A program made the position numbers and the translations under genes. From Paraburkholderia humisilvae (lineage in GTDB: Bacteria > Pseudomonadota > Gammaproteobacteria > Burkholderiales > Burkholderiaceae): DNA of 64,000 nucleotides. The notes beneath the pieces are model-generated. The model did not search any database, was not told the DNA's origin, and was given only the letters and a program-made list of their open reading frames with translations. Shown here in pieces: positions 1-13,468 of the stretch (its first letter is position 1; each line of letters opens with the position of its first letter). The DNA lies in the NCBI RefSeq assembly GCF_902859855.1, contig NZ_CADIKH010000002.1, positions 124,001 to 188,000 of the forward strand. The letters are read 5' to 3'.

Positions 1-190
1 ATTGACGTGCGACCCATCGCTCATGCGGCAGCGTGCGCTGGAAGTCTTCGCCGATTACCCGTTCGACCAGCGTCGCGCGCGCGACCAGCTTGTCGAGCGC
101 GGGAGTCTGGAGGTTATGCAGCGCGGTGGAGGCGTCGGCTGCGGACGGCAGCGCGAAAGGGATGAGCAGGTGCAGGCGGTTGGCAGGCAT
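1..190 (-). CDS. RpfE-like protein, N-terminal fragment (runs off left edge)
   Basis: An open frame on the minus strand begins with ATG at 190 (another in-frame ATG lies at 202) and stays open to base 1, so only about 63 N-terminal residues are visible. It opens MPANRLHLLIPFALP and continues with an Ala-rich stretch and a run containing LDKLVARATLVERV. This resembles the N-terminus of the RpfE / phosphoglycerate-mutase-like family that sits between recJ and lolC in Burkholderiaceae. That assignment rests on memory of family and context, not on a catalytic motif, because the rest of the gene is outside the window. A TACAAT hexamer (201-206, minus strand) is just upstream, which would give a very short leader. 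Confidence 0.55.
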   Translation of the reverse strand, partial: MPANRLHLLIPFALPSAADASTALHNLQTPALDKLVARATLVERVIGEDFQRTLPHERWVARQ

Positions 191-258
191 GATGCTGCGC
201 ATTGTAGGGCAATCTGTCGGGGGGATCGATTTGCGTTGGGGGGAGTCACGGGAGACAG

Positions 259-537
259 TCAATTCTTGTTGTTCGTAGTGTCCGAGATCGGCTCCGGGGT
301 AACACTCATGTACTGTTTGATATTCGGCTGTCCGAGCGCGACAAGGTTGAGCATCGCGACGCCAAGCGGTCGTGCAAATTCATCGTCAAGTGCGAAATTG
401 AACTCGTCCAGAAGGATCGGCATTTCGAGCCGGTTTGTCATTAGCGCGGCAAGCTCGGTTGAATTGACTGCCTTTACGGTTAGCAACTGGCGGTCCTCAG
501 CATAGGACGAAACGACAGAGTAGGCTGAGTGATTCAT
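259..537 (-). CDS. small hypothetical protein (92 aa)
   Basis: I do not recognise this protein. It starts at ATG 537; a TTG at 549 in the same frame overlaps the final stop of the decayed gene upstream, so an original coupled start is possible. The product is soluble-looking and acidic, with no signal peptide, membrane segment or cysteine motif. Visible stretches include SVVSSYAEDRQLL, LEMPILLDEFNF and LVALGQPNIKQYM, which read like a genuine folded protein rather than a shadow frame. Its codons are less GC-rich than those of the neighbouring housekeeping genes. Lying directly downstream of a broken larger gene, it could be a leftover partner, for example a cognate immunity or chaperone-type protein, but nothing in the sequence proves this. 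Confidence 0.5.
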   Translation of the reverse strand: MNHSAYSVVSSYAEDRQLLTVKAVNSTELAALMTNRLEMPILLDEFNFALDDEFARPLGVAMLNLVALGQPNIKQYMSVTPEPISDTTNNKN

Positions 538-545
538 GAATAGGC

Positions 546-1272
546 TCAATTTTCTGTTTCGGGTTCGACTTCCAACGACGACACTTCATCCCACGTTGTA
601 CGCTCGGCTTCGATGCGTGCGAGCTGTGCACGATAGCGATCCATGACCGGCACGTCGAGCGCCGCGTCGTAGTTGTCGACACCCCAAAACGAAGACGCTT
701 ACGGTTTTCGCGGCGGCCAGGCGAGGCCGGCAACGGGCGGTGCGGGTTCCGGAATCACGACAATCGACCCGCCTTGCACCACATATCCTGCAGCGTCAGG
801 ACGATCTCCAAAGCAGGGGCCGTCTTCGCCAGGCGCTCGTGCCAATAAAAGTTGTCGCCCAGAAAGCGTCTCACACGCTTGACCAGATCCGCGTCGTCGG
901 CCCACAGTCAGGGTAGGCCGCCAGCGCAAATTTCTGTCCTGCTGCGATCGCCTCGCGCTCTTCTGTTGACGCAATCACGCTCCGTAAGTACCTCTCGCGC
1001 TTGTACAGCATGTACCGGTGCCACGAATCCGTTTTCAGTTCCGTTCCACCTCGCGCTCCCGTAATGAACATGGGCCGGATACGACCCCGAGCGCGGATAC
1101 TACCGTCTCCACCGTCTCAAAATAGCCCGTCAAGCGCGCCTTCGGCCGATTCGGCGACAATGTATGGCAAACTTCGCGGTCGATTCGGGTCAGGCAAGAC
1201 TGAAGATTCATCAAAGTGGCGTGGCCAATCCGCCGCGGCGCTGAACCATCCGTCATAATTCGCGCCAAACCA
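546..1272 (-). pseudogene. decayed gene of unknown family, two stops and two frameshifts
   Basis: Conceptual minus-strand translation gives a believable protein broken into pieces. Frame one runs from 1272 (WFGANYDGWFSAAADWP) through an in-frame TGA at 1117-1119 to PDCG near 901. A one-base shift there restores ADDADLVKRVRRFLGDNFYWHERLAK. A second one-base shift near 780 restores QGGSIVVIPEPAPPVAGLAWPP. A TAA at 699-701 follows, after which the same frame continues SSFWGVDNYDAALDVPVMDRYRAQLAR to a natural stop at 546-548. The 5' end is closed by a TAG at 1273-1275 and no start is visible, so the N-terminus is also lost. I cannot name the family. The chain of readable fragments in a single order argues for a real gene inactivated by point lesions. 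Confidence 0.6.
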
Positions 1273-1446
1273 CTACGGCGCGGCCTACAGGCCGCAAGGA
1301 AACGTCGCTTTCGCAGCACCTGATGGCAAGCCGCGGTGGGCCGGTCGCATCGAGCCGGTCGCAGCCCGCCAGCCGTAGTCCGCTGCGGCCGCCCGACGCG
1401 CCGCCGCTGTACACCGCAGTTGCATAACCCGCAGACAAGGATTCGC

Positions 1447-2700
1447 TTGAAACTTCCGTACGAATGGCAAATTGGCTGGCGCTACACCCGCGCCGGCAAA
1501 CGCACGACCGGCAACGGCTTTATCTCGTTCATCGCGCTCGTGTCGATGTCGGGCATCGCGCTCGGCGTCGCGGCGCTGATCGTCGTGCTGTCGGTGATGA
1601 ACGGTTTTCAGAAAGAAGTGCGCGACCGCATGTTATCGGTGCTCGCGCACGTCGAAATCTTTTCGCCGACCGGCTCGATGCCCGAGTGGCAGCTCACCGC
1701 AAAGGAAGCGCGTCAGAACAAGGAAGTGATCGGTGCGGCGCCTTACGTCGAAGCGCAGGCGCTGCTCACGCGCCAGGACGCAGTGAGCGGCGTCGCGCTG
1801 CGCGGTGTCGATCCGTCGCTGGAACCGCAGGTGTCCGATATCGACAAGGAGATGCGCGCCGGCCGGCTCGCGGATCTGCTGCCCGGCGACTTCGGTATCG
1901 TGCTCGGCGCGGACCTCGCCGCGAGTCTCGGCGTGACGGTTGGCGACAAGATCACGCTGGTCGCCCCGGAAGGCACGATTACGCCCGCCGGCATGCTGCC
2001 GCGTCTGAAACAATTCAGCGTTGTCGGGGTGTTTGAGTCCGGCCATTACGAGTTCGACAGCACGCTTGCGCTCATCAATATCCGCGACGCGCAGGCGCTG
2101 TTCCGTTTGCCCGCGCCGACAGGCGTACGCCTGAAGCTCAAAGATATGCAGCGCGCGCCGGAGGTCGCGCATCAGCTCGCGCGCACGCTGTCGGGCGACC
2201 TGTACATCCGCGACTGGACGCAGCAGAACAAGACCTGGTTCTCCGCGGTGCAGATCGAAAAGCGCATGATGTTCATCATCCTCACGCTGATTATCGCGGT
2301 CGCGGCATTTAACCTCGTATCGTCGCTCGTGATGACGGTGACCAACAAGCAGGCCGATATCGCGATCCTGCGCACACTCGGCGCGCAGCCGGGCTCGATC
2401 ATGAAGATCTTCGTCGTGCAAGGCATCACGATTGGTTTCATCGGCACGGCGATCGGTGTCGCGCTCGGCTGTCTGATCGCTTGGAGCATTCCGTGGCTGG
2501 TGCCGATGATCGAGCATGTGCTTGGCATCCAGTTTCTGCCGCCGTCGGTGTATTTCATCAGCGAGCTGCCGTCTGAGCTCGTGCCCGGCGATGTGGCCAA
2601 GATCGGCGTGATCGCTTTCGTGCTGTCGTCACTCGCAACACTCTATCCGAGCTGGCGCGGGGCAAAAGTTCGTCCGGCGGAGGCGCTGCGCTATGAATGA
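1447..2700 (+). CDS. lolC: lipoprotein-releasing ABC transporter permease LolC
   Basis: Inner-membrane permease of the Lol system, which extracts mature outer-membrane lipoproteins from the inner membrane. The TTG at 1447 is chosen because an AAGGA box ends six bases upstream and the protein then begins [14 protein letters not shown], typical of the family; this gives 417 residues. A membrane segment lies at about residues 20-50, followed by a large periplasmic domain. Three C-terminal segments follow at about 273-297, 320-353 and 381-400, the MacB/FtsX arrangement. The last bases overlap lolD. Only one permease gene accompanies lolD here, as in organisms where a single LolF-like subunit probably replaces the LolC/LolE pair (inference). 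Confidence 0.95.
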   Translation: MKLPYEWQIGWRYTRAGKRTTGNGFISFIALVSMSGIALGVAALIVVLSVMNGFQKEVRDRMLSVLAHVEIFSPTGSMPEWQLTAKEARQNKEVIGAAPYVEAQALLTRQDAVSGVALRGVDPSLEPQVSDIDKEMRAGRLADLLPGDFGIVLGADLAASLGVTVGDKITLVAPEGTITPAGMLPRLKQFSVVGVFESGHYEFDSTLALINIRDAQALFRLPAPTGVRLKLKDMQRAPEVAHQLARTLSGDLYIRDWTQQNKTWFSAVQIEKRMMFIILTLIIAVAAFNLVSSLVMTVTNKQADIAILRTLGAQPGSIMKIFVVQGITIGFIGTAIGVALGCLIAWSIPWLVPMIEHVLGIQFLPPSVYFISELPSELVPGDVAKIGVIAFVLSSLATLYPSWRGAKVRPAEALRYE

Positions 2701-3442
2701 CCGTCCGAATCCGCAAGCTATGCGAAATTCCAGCGATACCAGCGGGCTTCATCCGTACGTGCTCGAAGCGACCGGCATCTCGAAGGCGTTCGTGCAGGGG
2801 GGGCTGAACGTGTCGGTGCTGAACAACACGCAGCTGTCGGTGCGGCGCGGCGAGAAGCTCGCGATTGTCGGTGCGTCGGGTTCCGGCAAAAGCACGCTGC
2901 TGCACGTGCTGGGCGGCCTCGACGACCCGAGCGCGGGCGTCGTGTCGGTGCTGGGCAAGCCGTTCACGAAGCTCTCCGAGCGCGAGCGTAACGATCTGCG
3001 CAACCGCGCACTCGGCTTCGTCTACCAGTTCCATCACTTGCTGCCGGAATTCAGCGCGCTCGACAACGTCGCGATGCCGTTGCGAATCCGCCGGATGACC
3101 ACCGAGGACGCGCGCCGCGAGGCACTCTCGATGCTCGAACGAGTCGGTCTCGCACATCGCGCGAAGCATCGCCCCGGCGAACTGTCGGGTGGCGAGCGGC
3201 AACGCGTCGCGATTGCGCGGGCGCTGGTCACGAAGCCCGCCTGCGTACTCGCCGACGAGCCGACCGGCAACCTCGACGGCGGCACGGCCGATACGGTATT
3301 CAACCTGATGCTCGAATTGTCCAGCACGCTCGACACCAGCTTCGTGATCGTCACGCACGATCAGGACCTGGCCGCGCGCTGCGATCGCGTGGTGCGCTTG
3401 CGCGACGGCGTGCTGTACGAGGAGCCGCCCGTTCCGGTCTGA
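2693..3442 (+). CDS. lolD: lipoprotein-releasing ABC transporter ATPase LolD
   Basis: Cytoplasmic ATPase that powers lipoprotein release together with LolC. The 249-residue protein has a Walker A box GASGSGKST at 60-68, a Q-loop (VYQFHH) near 110, the ABC signature LSGGERQ at 164-170, Walker B CVLADEP at 184-190 with the following D-loop, and the switch histidine in VTHD near 222. The ATG lies inside the end of lolC, eight bases of overlap, which indicates translational coupling. The first 25 or so residues before the conserved [10 protein letters not shown] are variable, so a slightly later start cannot be excluded. Confidence 0.95.
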   Translation: MNDRPNPQAMRNSSDTSGLHPYVLEATGISKAFVQGGLNVSVLNNTQLSVRRGEKLAIVGASGSGKSTLLHVLGGLDDPSAGVVSVLGKPFTKLSERERNDLRNRALGFVYQFHHLLPEFSALDNVAMPLRIRRMTTEDARREALSMLERVGLAHRAKHRPGELSGGERQRVAIARALVTKPACVLADEPTGNLDGGTADTVFNLMLELSSTLDTSFVIVTHDQDLAARCDRVVRLRDGVLYEEPPVPV

Positions 3443-3483
3443 CCTTCACCTCAGGCAACCGCTGCACTCGCGAGGCCGTTCGC

Positions 3484-4272
3484 ATGTGGATCGATACGCA
3501 CTGCCATCTTGATGCTTCAGAGTTCGACGCAGACCGCGATGCGATTGCGGCCGCGGCGCGCGATGCAGGCGTCTCGCGTATCGTGATCCCGGGCGTGCAA
3601 CGCGCGGGCTTCGCGGGCGTGCGTGAGCTTGCGCATCGTGTCGATGGCGGCGCGTACGCGCTTGGCATCCATCCGCTCTACACACCGCATGCGCAGGAGA
3701 GCGATCTCGACGCACTGCGCATGGAAATCGAAGCGAGCCTCGACGATCCGCGCTTTGTCGGTATCGGCGAAATCGGTCTCGACTATTTCGTGCCGGGGCT
3801 CGACGATGCGCGCCAGCAATTCTTCTATCACGAGCAACTGAAGCTCGCCCATGAGTTCGATCTGCCGGCCATCTGCCATGTGCGCAAATCGCAGGACCAG
3901 GTGCTGAAAGGGCTGCGCCGGCAACAGGTGCATCGCGGCATCGCGCACGCGTTCAACGGCAGTTTTCAGCAGGCGCAAGCTTTTATCGACCAGGGCATGC
4001 ATCTTGGCTTCGGCGGCAATCTGACGTTCGAGCGGGCGCTGCAGATCCGGCGTCTGGCGGCGCAACTGCCGCTTGATGCGATCGTCGTCGAGACCGATGC
4101 GCCCGACATTCCGCCTGCATGGCTCTATCGGCAGCGCAATACGCCGGACCAGATTCCCGCGATCGGCGCGAGTCTTGCGCAGCAGCGTCATATCGACGAA
4201 CACGAGCTTGCACTATGCACAACGGCTAACGCGCATGCCGCGTTGCCGCGGCTCGCTCTTTCCTCTGCATAA
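3484..4272 (+). CDS. tatD: TatD family metal-dependent hydrolase (DNase)
   Basis: TatD-family amidohydrolase-fold nuclease of 262 residues. The metal ligands expected for the family are visible: H6 and H8 in THCHLD, E96 in GIGEIGLDY, H132 in ICHVR, H155 in IAHAF and D205 in ETDAPDIPP. Family members are 3'-5' exonucleases implicated in DNA repair and D-tyrosyl or protein quality-control roles; the exact substrate here is not shown by the sequence. It starts 41 bases after lolD on the same strand and probably belongs to the same transcription unit. Confidence 0.93.
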   Translation: MWIDTHCHLDASEFDADRDAIAAAARDAGVSRIVIPGVQRAGFAGVRELAHRVDGGAYALGIHPLYTPHAQESDLDALRMEIEASLDDPRFVGIGEIGLDYFVPGLDDARQQFFYHEQLKLAHEFDLPAICHVRKSQDQVLKGLRRQQVHRGIAHAFNGSFQQAQAFIDQGMHLGFGGNLTFERALQIRRLAAQLPLDAIVVETDAPDIPPAWLYRQRNTPDQIPAIGASLAQQRHIDEHELALCTTANAHAALPRLALSSA

Positions 4273-4384
4273 TCGACAGCGGTGATGCGCAACGGGCGCT
4301 GGAGGCCGGCGGCCGCGCGTGCTGAAGCGTGCGGCGGCGCGCTGCCGCTGGCCCGCGCACGCCGTGAGTCGGCGCGGAGGGGGC

Positions 4385-7045
4385 ATGCGGGCAGTGTGGT
4401 GCGGGTTTGCGTTGGGTGTCGTGTGGCTGCAGCAGCAGGCGGCGTTGCCCGGATTGTTTGGCGCGACGTTGCTGGTCCTGACGGTTTGCGTCGCGAGCGG
4501 CAGCGCGCTTTGGGGGCTGGGCGGCCACGGTGAACGCGTGGCGCGCAGGCGGGCCGCGTGGTGTGCGGTGTGGCTTGCTGCGTTTTGCATTGGCTTTGGC
4601 TATGCCGCATGGCGTGCGCACGCGCGCCTCGCGTATGCGCTGCCTGTCGACTGGGAAGGGCGCGATATCGAAGTGCGCGGCCATATCAAAGGACTGCCGA
4701 GCTATACCGGCGATCGCGCAGCCAACGGCGATGGGGGCGACGGCGGCGTGCGTTTTCTGTTCGTTGTCGAAGCGGCGGATGCGCCTGTCGAACACTTTCC
4801 TCGCACATTGCAGCTGTCGTGGATCCCACAGGGTGCACCGCTGCCCGAAGGGCTCACGCCAGGCGCGCGCTGGCGCCTTGTGGTGCGTCTTAAGCGCGCG
4901 CATGGCAATGCGAACTTCGGTGTGCGCGACGCGGAGGCGGCGCTTTTTGCCCGCAACATCCGCGCAACCGGCTACGTCACGCGTCCCGCCGCGGCGCAGC
5001 GGCTCGAAGGCGACGCGCGCGGCGTCGGCGTGACCGTGGACCGCTGGCGCGCTGCGTTGCGCGCGCGCATCGATCAGGTGCTCACGAATGCGCCGCATCG
5101 GGGCATCGTCATCGCACTGGCGATCGGCGCGCAGGATGCCGTGAGCGCCGCCGACTGGCAACTGATGCGTGCGACCGGCACGAGTCACCTGGTCGCGATC
5201 TCAGGACTGCATATCGGCTTTGTCGCTGGGCTCGCCGCCTGGTTTGCCAGTGCCGTCTGGCGGCGCTCCGGCTGGATCGGCGGGCGTCTTTGCATCGCCT
5301 GGCCGCTCGTGCTGCCCGCGCAGAAGGTGGCCGCTCCATGCGGCGCGCTGTTCGGCGCGTTTCATGCGGCGCTCGCCGGGTTCAACGTGCCCGCGCAGCG
5401 AGCGTTGTGGATGCTTACCGTCGTCGCGCTGTCGTTCGTCAGCGGACGCAGGGTTGCACCGTCCGTCGTGCTGGCATGGGCGCTCGGGCTCGTGCTGCTG
5501 ATCGACCCGTGGGCCGTCACGGCGGCGGGCTTCTGGTTGTCCTTCTGCGCGGTGGCCGCGATTCTGTTTGCGACGTCGGGGCGAGTGGCGCCGCGCACTG
5601 ACAGCGATGGACGCGATGGGTCCGGCGGCCTCGATGCGCGCGGCCTGGTCGACCTGGATGGTTCATACACGAGCGGCGCGCACAGGGACGCTGTCGCGCG
5701 CGTTGCGAGCAGGCGTCGCGCGAGCCGTATCGCCGCCGCATCGCGTGTGCACGCGCGCACGCTCGGCCGCGCATTCGGCGCGCGTATCCGCAGCGGCGCA
5801 CACGTGCAGTTTGCTGTCACGGTTGCGCTTGCGCCGCTCACGGCGTACTGGTTTGCGCAGATTCCGTTGATCGGCCCGCTTGCGAACGCGTTCGCGATTC
5901 CTTGGGTCAGCGTGCTGGTGACACCGCTCGTGTTGGCTGGCGTCGCGTTGCCCGCACCGCTCGATGGATTCGCGTTCAACATCGCGCACCACCTGCTTGA
6001 AGCGCTCGCGGTCGGCTTGCATACGGTATCGGGGCCGGCGTGGGCGCTCTGGCGGCTGCGCCAACCTGACGCGTGGGCGCTGGCCGCGGCGGCGGCCGGT
6101 GTCGCATGGTGTCTCGCGCCGCGCGGCTGGCCGCTGCGCTGGGCGGCGCCGCTCGCGTGGCTGCCGCTACTGGTGCCGCCGCCATCGGGGCCGCCACCGG
6201 GCACATTCCGGCTGACCGCGCTCGACATCGGCCAGGGTTCGGCGATCGTCGTCGAGACGGCGCATCACGCGTTGTTGTTCGATGCAGGGCCGGGGCCCGA
6301 GTCGACCTACGCCGGTGAGCGGGTGGTCGTGCCATATCTGCAGGCAGCCGGTGTGAACACGCTCGATACGCTCGTCATCAGCCACGCCGACTCCGATCAC
6401 TCGGGCGGCGCGGCGGCGGTGCTCGACGGGGTGGAAGTGCGTCAGTTGCTGGCCGCGTTGCCACCCGATCATGCACTGTGGAGCAGTGCGCGCGCCGCCG
6501 GCGCACAGACGCTTCCGTGCGCGGCGGGGCAGCATTGGCAGTGGGACGGCGTCGATTTCACGATGTTGTGGCCGGACCCGGGACCTTTGCAAGGCAGACC
6601 CAATGCCCATTGCTGCGTGCTGCGCGTGAGCATAGGCAGCACAAGCAGCACCGTTGCGGCGGCGCCTCGCGAAGTCGCCCCGCCGCTTGCCGCGTTGCTT
6701 GCAGCGGACATCGAAGCGCCCGTCGAACGAAGCCTGCTCGCACGCGAGCGCGATGCGCTGCGTGCGCAGATCCTGCTGGTGCCGCACCACGGTAGCAAGA
6801 CGTCGTCGACCGAGCCTTTCCTCGACTCGATCGATCCGCTGATCGCGGTATTTCAGGTAGGCTATCGCAACCGCTTTCACCACCCACATCCAGGCGTCTT
6901 CGCGCGATACGTCGCGCGGCACATCGAGCTGCCGCGCAGCGACGCAGACGGGGCAGTGCGCATTGAAGCCGGCGTGGCCGGACCACGCGTGCTCACGCTC
7001 GAATCCTATCGGCGTACGCACCGCAGATACTGGATGGATCCCTAA
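4385..7045 (+). CDS. comEC: ComEC/Rec2-type DNA internalisation channel
   Basis: Integral membrane protein for passage of single-stranded DNA across the inner membrane during natural transformation. I place the start at ATG 4385 because GGAGG ends four bases before it; an in-frame GTG at 4319 would add 22 residues. Order of parts: N-terminal hydrophobic DUF4131 region, the competence domain with GTSHLVAISGLHIG near residue 265, many membrane segments, then a metallo-beta-lactamase-like domain from about residue 608 (LDIGQGSAIVVE) with the HADSDHSGG metal motif near 667. A hydrophilic Arg/Ala/Gly-rich stretch at about residues 397-472 interrupts the membrane region and looks like an insertion. 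Whether the cell is competent cannot be judged from here. Confidence 0.93.
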   Translation: MRAVWCGFALGVVWLQQQAALPGLFGATLLVLTVCVASGSALWGLGGHGERVARRRAAWCAVWLAAFCIGFGYAAWRAHARLAYALPVDWEGRDIEVRGHIKGLPSYTGDRAANGDGGDGGVRFLFVVEAADAPVEHFPRTLQLSWIPQGAPLPEGLTPGARWRLVVRLKRAHGNANFGVRDAEAALFARNIRATGYVTRPAAAQRLEGDARGVGVTVDRWRAALRARIDQVLTNAPHRGIVIALAIGAQDAVSAADWQLMRATGTSHLVAISGLHIGFVAGLAAWFASAVWRRSGWIGGRLCIAWPLVLPAQKVAAPCGALFGAFHAALAGFNVPAQRALWMLTVVALSFVSGRRVAPSVVLAWALGLVLLIDPWAVTAAGFWLSFCAVAAILFATSGRVAPRTDSDGRDGSGGLDARGLVDLDGSYTSGAHRDAVARVASRRRASRIAAASRVHARTLGRAFGARIRSGAHVQFAVTVALAPLTAYWFAQIPLIGPLANAFAIPWVSVLVTPLVLAGVALPAPLDGFAFNIAHHLLEALAVGLHTVSGPAWALWRLRQPDAWALAAAAAGVAWCLAPRGWPLRWAAPLAWLPLLVPPPSGPPPGTFRLTALDIGQGSAIVVETAHHALLFDAGPGPESTYAGERVVVPYLQAAGVNTLDTLVISHADSDHSGGAAAVLDGVEVRQLLAALPPDHALWSSARAAGAQTLPCAAGQHWQWDGVDFTMLWPDPGPLQGRPNAHCCVLRVSIGSTSSTVAAAPREVAPPLAALLAADIEAPVERSLLARERDALRAQILLVPHHGSKTSSTEPFLDSIDPLIAVFQVGYRNRFHHPHPGVFARYVARHIELPRSDADGAVRIEAGVAGPRVLTLESYRRTHRRYWMDP

Positions 7046-7132
7046 GCGCGAGCGCGTTGCATCACCTGTCTTCAACGACGCATCCGCAACGGGCGAACAA
7101 GACCCTGCAACGACGAACGGAGACAGCAGCGC

Positions 7133-7936
7133 TTGAAAAACGTCATTCACTTTTCACATGCGAACGGCTTTCCCGCGTCGACCTACCGCACTGTCTTCGC
7201 CGAACTGGGCGACGCCTATGAACTGCGTTACATCGAACGCATCGGCCATGATCCGCGCTTTCCGGTCACGCGCGACTGGCCGCATCTCGTCGAACAACTG
7301 CTCGATGACATCGGGCGCACGTACGAGCATCCGGTGTGGCTGGTCGGCCATTCGCTCGGCGGCTATCTGTCGCTGATGGCCGCGCTGAAGAAACCCCATT
7401 GGGTGCGCGGCGTGGTGATGCTCGATTCGCCGGTGATCGCCGGCTGGCGCAGCGGCATGCTGCGCGTATCGCAGTGGACGGGCCTCGACGAGCGGCTCTC
7501 GCCCGCGGCCGTGACGCGCACGCGCCGCATGCATTGGGCGAGCCGCGACGACGCCTGGCGGCACTTCCATGCGAAGCCCGCGTTCGCGCGCTGGGACGAG
7601 CGCGTGCTGTCCGACTATATCGATTTCGCCGTGCCGCAGTCGGCGGCCGACGGCGCGCGCACGCTCGCGTTCGACCGCCGCACCGAGTACCTGATTTACC
7701 GGACCCTGCCGCACACGCTCGGCTCGCGGCTCGCACACGGCGTGCCGGTGCCGGTCGGCCTGATCGCGGGCACGCACTCGAAGGAGATCCGCCAGGTGGG
7801 ACTGGCGGCGACACAGCGCGCGACGGGCGGTCATATCGAATGGATCGACGGCAGTCATTTGTATCCGATGGAAAAGCCGCTCGAGACGGCGCGCGCGGTT
7901 CAGCGGATGCTGCATGAACTGGAGCGGCGCGCGTAA
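7133..7936 (+). CDS. alpha/beta hydrolase
   Basis: Alpha/beta-hydrolase-fold enzyme of 267 residues starting at TTG 7133, with GGAGA about ten bases upstream. The nucleophile elbow GHSLGG puts the catalytic serine at S74; the histidine is probably H242 in GSHLYPMEKP. The N-terminal FSHANGFPAS supplies an HG-type oxyanion loop. There is no signal peptide, so it is probably cytoplasmic. The substrate is unknown. It follows comEC after an 87-base gap and may be cotranscribed. Confidence 0.88.
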   Translation: MKNVIHFSHANGFPASTYRTVFAELGDAYELRYIERIGHDPRFPVTRDWPHLVEQLLDDIGRTYEHPVWLVGHSLGGYLSLMAALKKPHWVRGVVMLDSPVIAGWRSGMLRVSQWTGLDERLSPAAVTRTRRMHWASRDDAWRHFHAKPAFARWDERVLSDYIDFAVPQSAADGARTLAFDRRTEYLIYRTLPHTLGSRLAHGVPVPVGLIAGTHSKEIRQVGLAATQRATGGHIEWIDGSHLYPMEKPLETARAVQRMLHELERRA

Positions 7937-10775
<2,839 letters not shown>

Positions 10776-10956
10776 TGCCGCGCGCCGTGCGTCAGCTGCG
10801 TATCCGGAGGACCGTCCGCCCGACAGTCCGCCCGGCAATCCGTATAGACTGCACGCACGCCGCGAGCCGCCCGATGGCCGTCGATCCGCACGGGCGCCGC
10901 ACCCGCCGCAACGCGGCATTCGCGCCGCACGTTCACAAGCAACGAATCCACCGTAA

Positions 10957-12255
<1,299 letters not shown>

Positions 12256-12301
12256 TTCGCTTAATCTGCTCACGGTTGTCTCGCAGTTGACTGATTGACC
12301 C

Positions 12302-12330
12302 CGCCGCCCTGCGTTTAGCGCAGGGCGGCG
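12302..12330 (+). terminator. perfect 12-bp hairpin after eno
   Basis: A perfect 12-base-pair GC-rich stem (12302-12313 with 12319-12330) encloses the loop TTTAG, 47 bases after the eno stop and 23 before ftsB. It is followed only by CGTATTTA, not a clean T-run. It could be a leaky terminator or an mRNA 3' stabiliser that lowers ftsB expression relative to eno. Confidence 0.6.
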
Positions 12331-12352
12331 CGTATTTACTGCTCAAGCCTTC

Positions 12353-12799
12353 ATGCGCCTTGTCACTGTCGCTTTGGTCGTCTTGTTGGTGCTGATCCAG
12401 TTTCCGCTGTGGTGGGGGCACGGAGGGTGGCTCCGCGTACACGAACTGCAACAGCAGTTGGACCAGCAACTGAAGAAAAACGCGGACGAGAAGGTTCGCA
12501 ACGAGCGTATCGAAGGGGAAGTCCAGGACCTGCAGAACGGCACCGCCGCAGTCGAGGAGCGGGCCCGTTACGAAATGGGGATGGTCAAGGACAGCGAAGT
12601 GTTCGTGCAGTTCGTGTCGCCGAATGCGCCATTGCCGGCATCGAATACACCGACGGCGGCGACCTCGACGCGCGGGCAAATGTCGGCTGCGCCGTTGCGC
12701 GTGGTGCCGAATCCCGAGTCGCGGCCGAAGGCTGAGCGCAACCGGCACGGTACGAAGAAGGGCGCGGACGAGAGCGACAAGAAAAAAAGCGCGGGTTAA
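12353..12799 (+). CDS. ftsB: cell division protein FtsB
   Basis: Bitopic inner-membrane protein that links FtsQ and FtsL in the divisome. The 148-residue product has one N-terminal membrane segment (about residues 3-20). A leucine-zipper-like coiled coil follows at about 27-65 ([14 protein letters not shown]...), then the conserved region [17 protein letters not shown] near 70-86. The family is usually about 100 residues; here a 45-residue basic, low-complexity tail ending [12 protein letters not shown] is added. Its position immediately after eno is the classic eno-ftsB pairing. Confidence 0.92.
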   Translation: MRLVTVALVVLLVLIQFPLWWGHGGWLRVHELQQQLDQQLKKNADEKVRNERIEGEVQDLQNGTAAVEERARYEMGMVKDSEVFVQFVSPNAPLPASNTPTAATSTRGQMSAAPLRVVPNPESRPKAERNRHGTKKGADESDKKKSAG

Positions 12800-12890
12800 G
12801 CGGGCAGGCTCTGCGAAAAATCGAAGCGCGAGTGACTCCGTACGATTCCACGTGGATACGCAGCCATGATCGGCCTTATCACTGGCCCCA

Positions 12891-13295
12891 TCACCAGCCC
12901 CATCCCCAGCCGGGACCCCAACCGGTGCCCCAGCCAATCCCGGTGCCCCAGCCGTGTCCCCAGCCGCCGCTGGAATAGCTGCCGAAGACGCTGACCGGCG
13001 CGGGGTAGTACCTCGGCCACGCTTGCGCCGCGGCTTCGGCGGCCATCGCCTGATCCTGCTCGGCGAGCACCTGCTGGTCGATCGCGTTGTAGCGCGCGCG
13101 TTCCTCAGGCGTCAGCACGTGCGCGGCAGCGATCGCGTCTGCCTGATCGGCAGGCAGACGGCTGTAGATCGGCGACGGGCCGGGCGGATCCATCACACAT
13201 CCCGCAAGCGCGGCCGCGCTGCCGACGAGCAGCAGCGTCGCGACGGTGCGCATCTGATCAATCCGGTGGAGGGGCAGTGACGAAAGCATACTCAT
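12891..13295 (-). CDS. putative lipoprotein with Gly/Trp-rich tail
   Basis: I do not recognise a named family. Start ATG 13295 is preceded by GGAGG with good spacing. The N-terminus holds a lipoprotein signal: basic residue in RTVATLLLVGS, then the lipobox LAGC with the lipidated cysteine at residue 33. A helical region follows (ADQADAIAAAHVLTPEERARYNAIDQ, given here in part only) and the last 25 residues are almost pure Gly and Trp in GW/GWG repeats. On the plus strand the tail region reads as Pro-Gln repeats, but the signal peptide and ribosome site decide the minus strand. It faces ftsB tail-to-tail. Confidence 0.75.
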   Translation of the reverse strand: MSMLSSLPLHRIDQMRTVATLLLVGSAAALAGCVMDPPGPSPIYSRLPADQADAIAAAHVLTPEERARYNAIDQQVLAEQDQAMAAEAAAQAWPRYYPAPVSVFGSYSSGGWGHGWGTGIGWGTGWGPGWGWGW

Positions 13296-13468
13296 GGCGG
13301 CCTCCATCAGTCGGATGCCTGAGTAAAACGGGGAAATGTCGCGCGCATACGGCATAGGGCTGTCGACATGGTGGACCGCGTTCATCTTGCCGCGCCGTCG
13401 GGCGGCACGCAAGACGCGGGCGGGGCAGGCGCCGATCGTCGACCCGCCGCGCGTGCCAGGCTCGTGCG

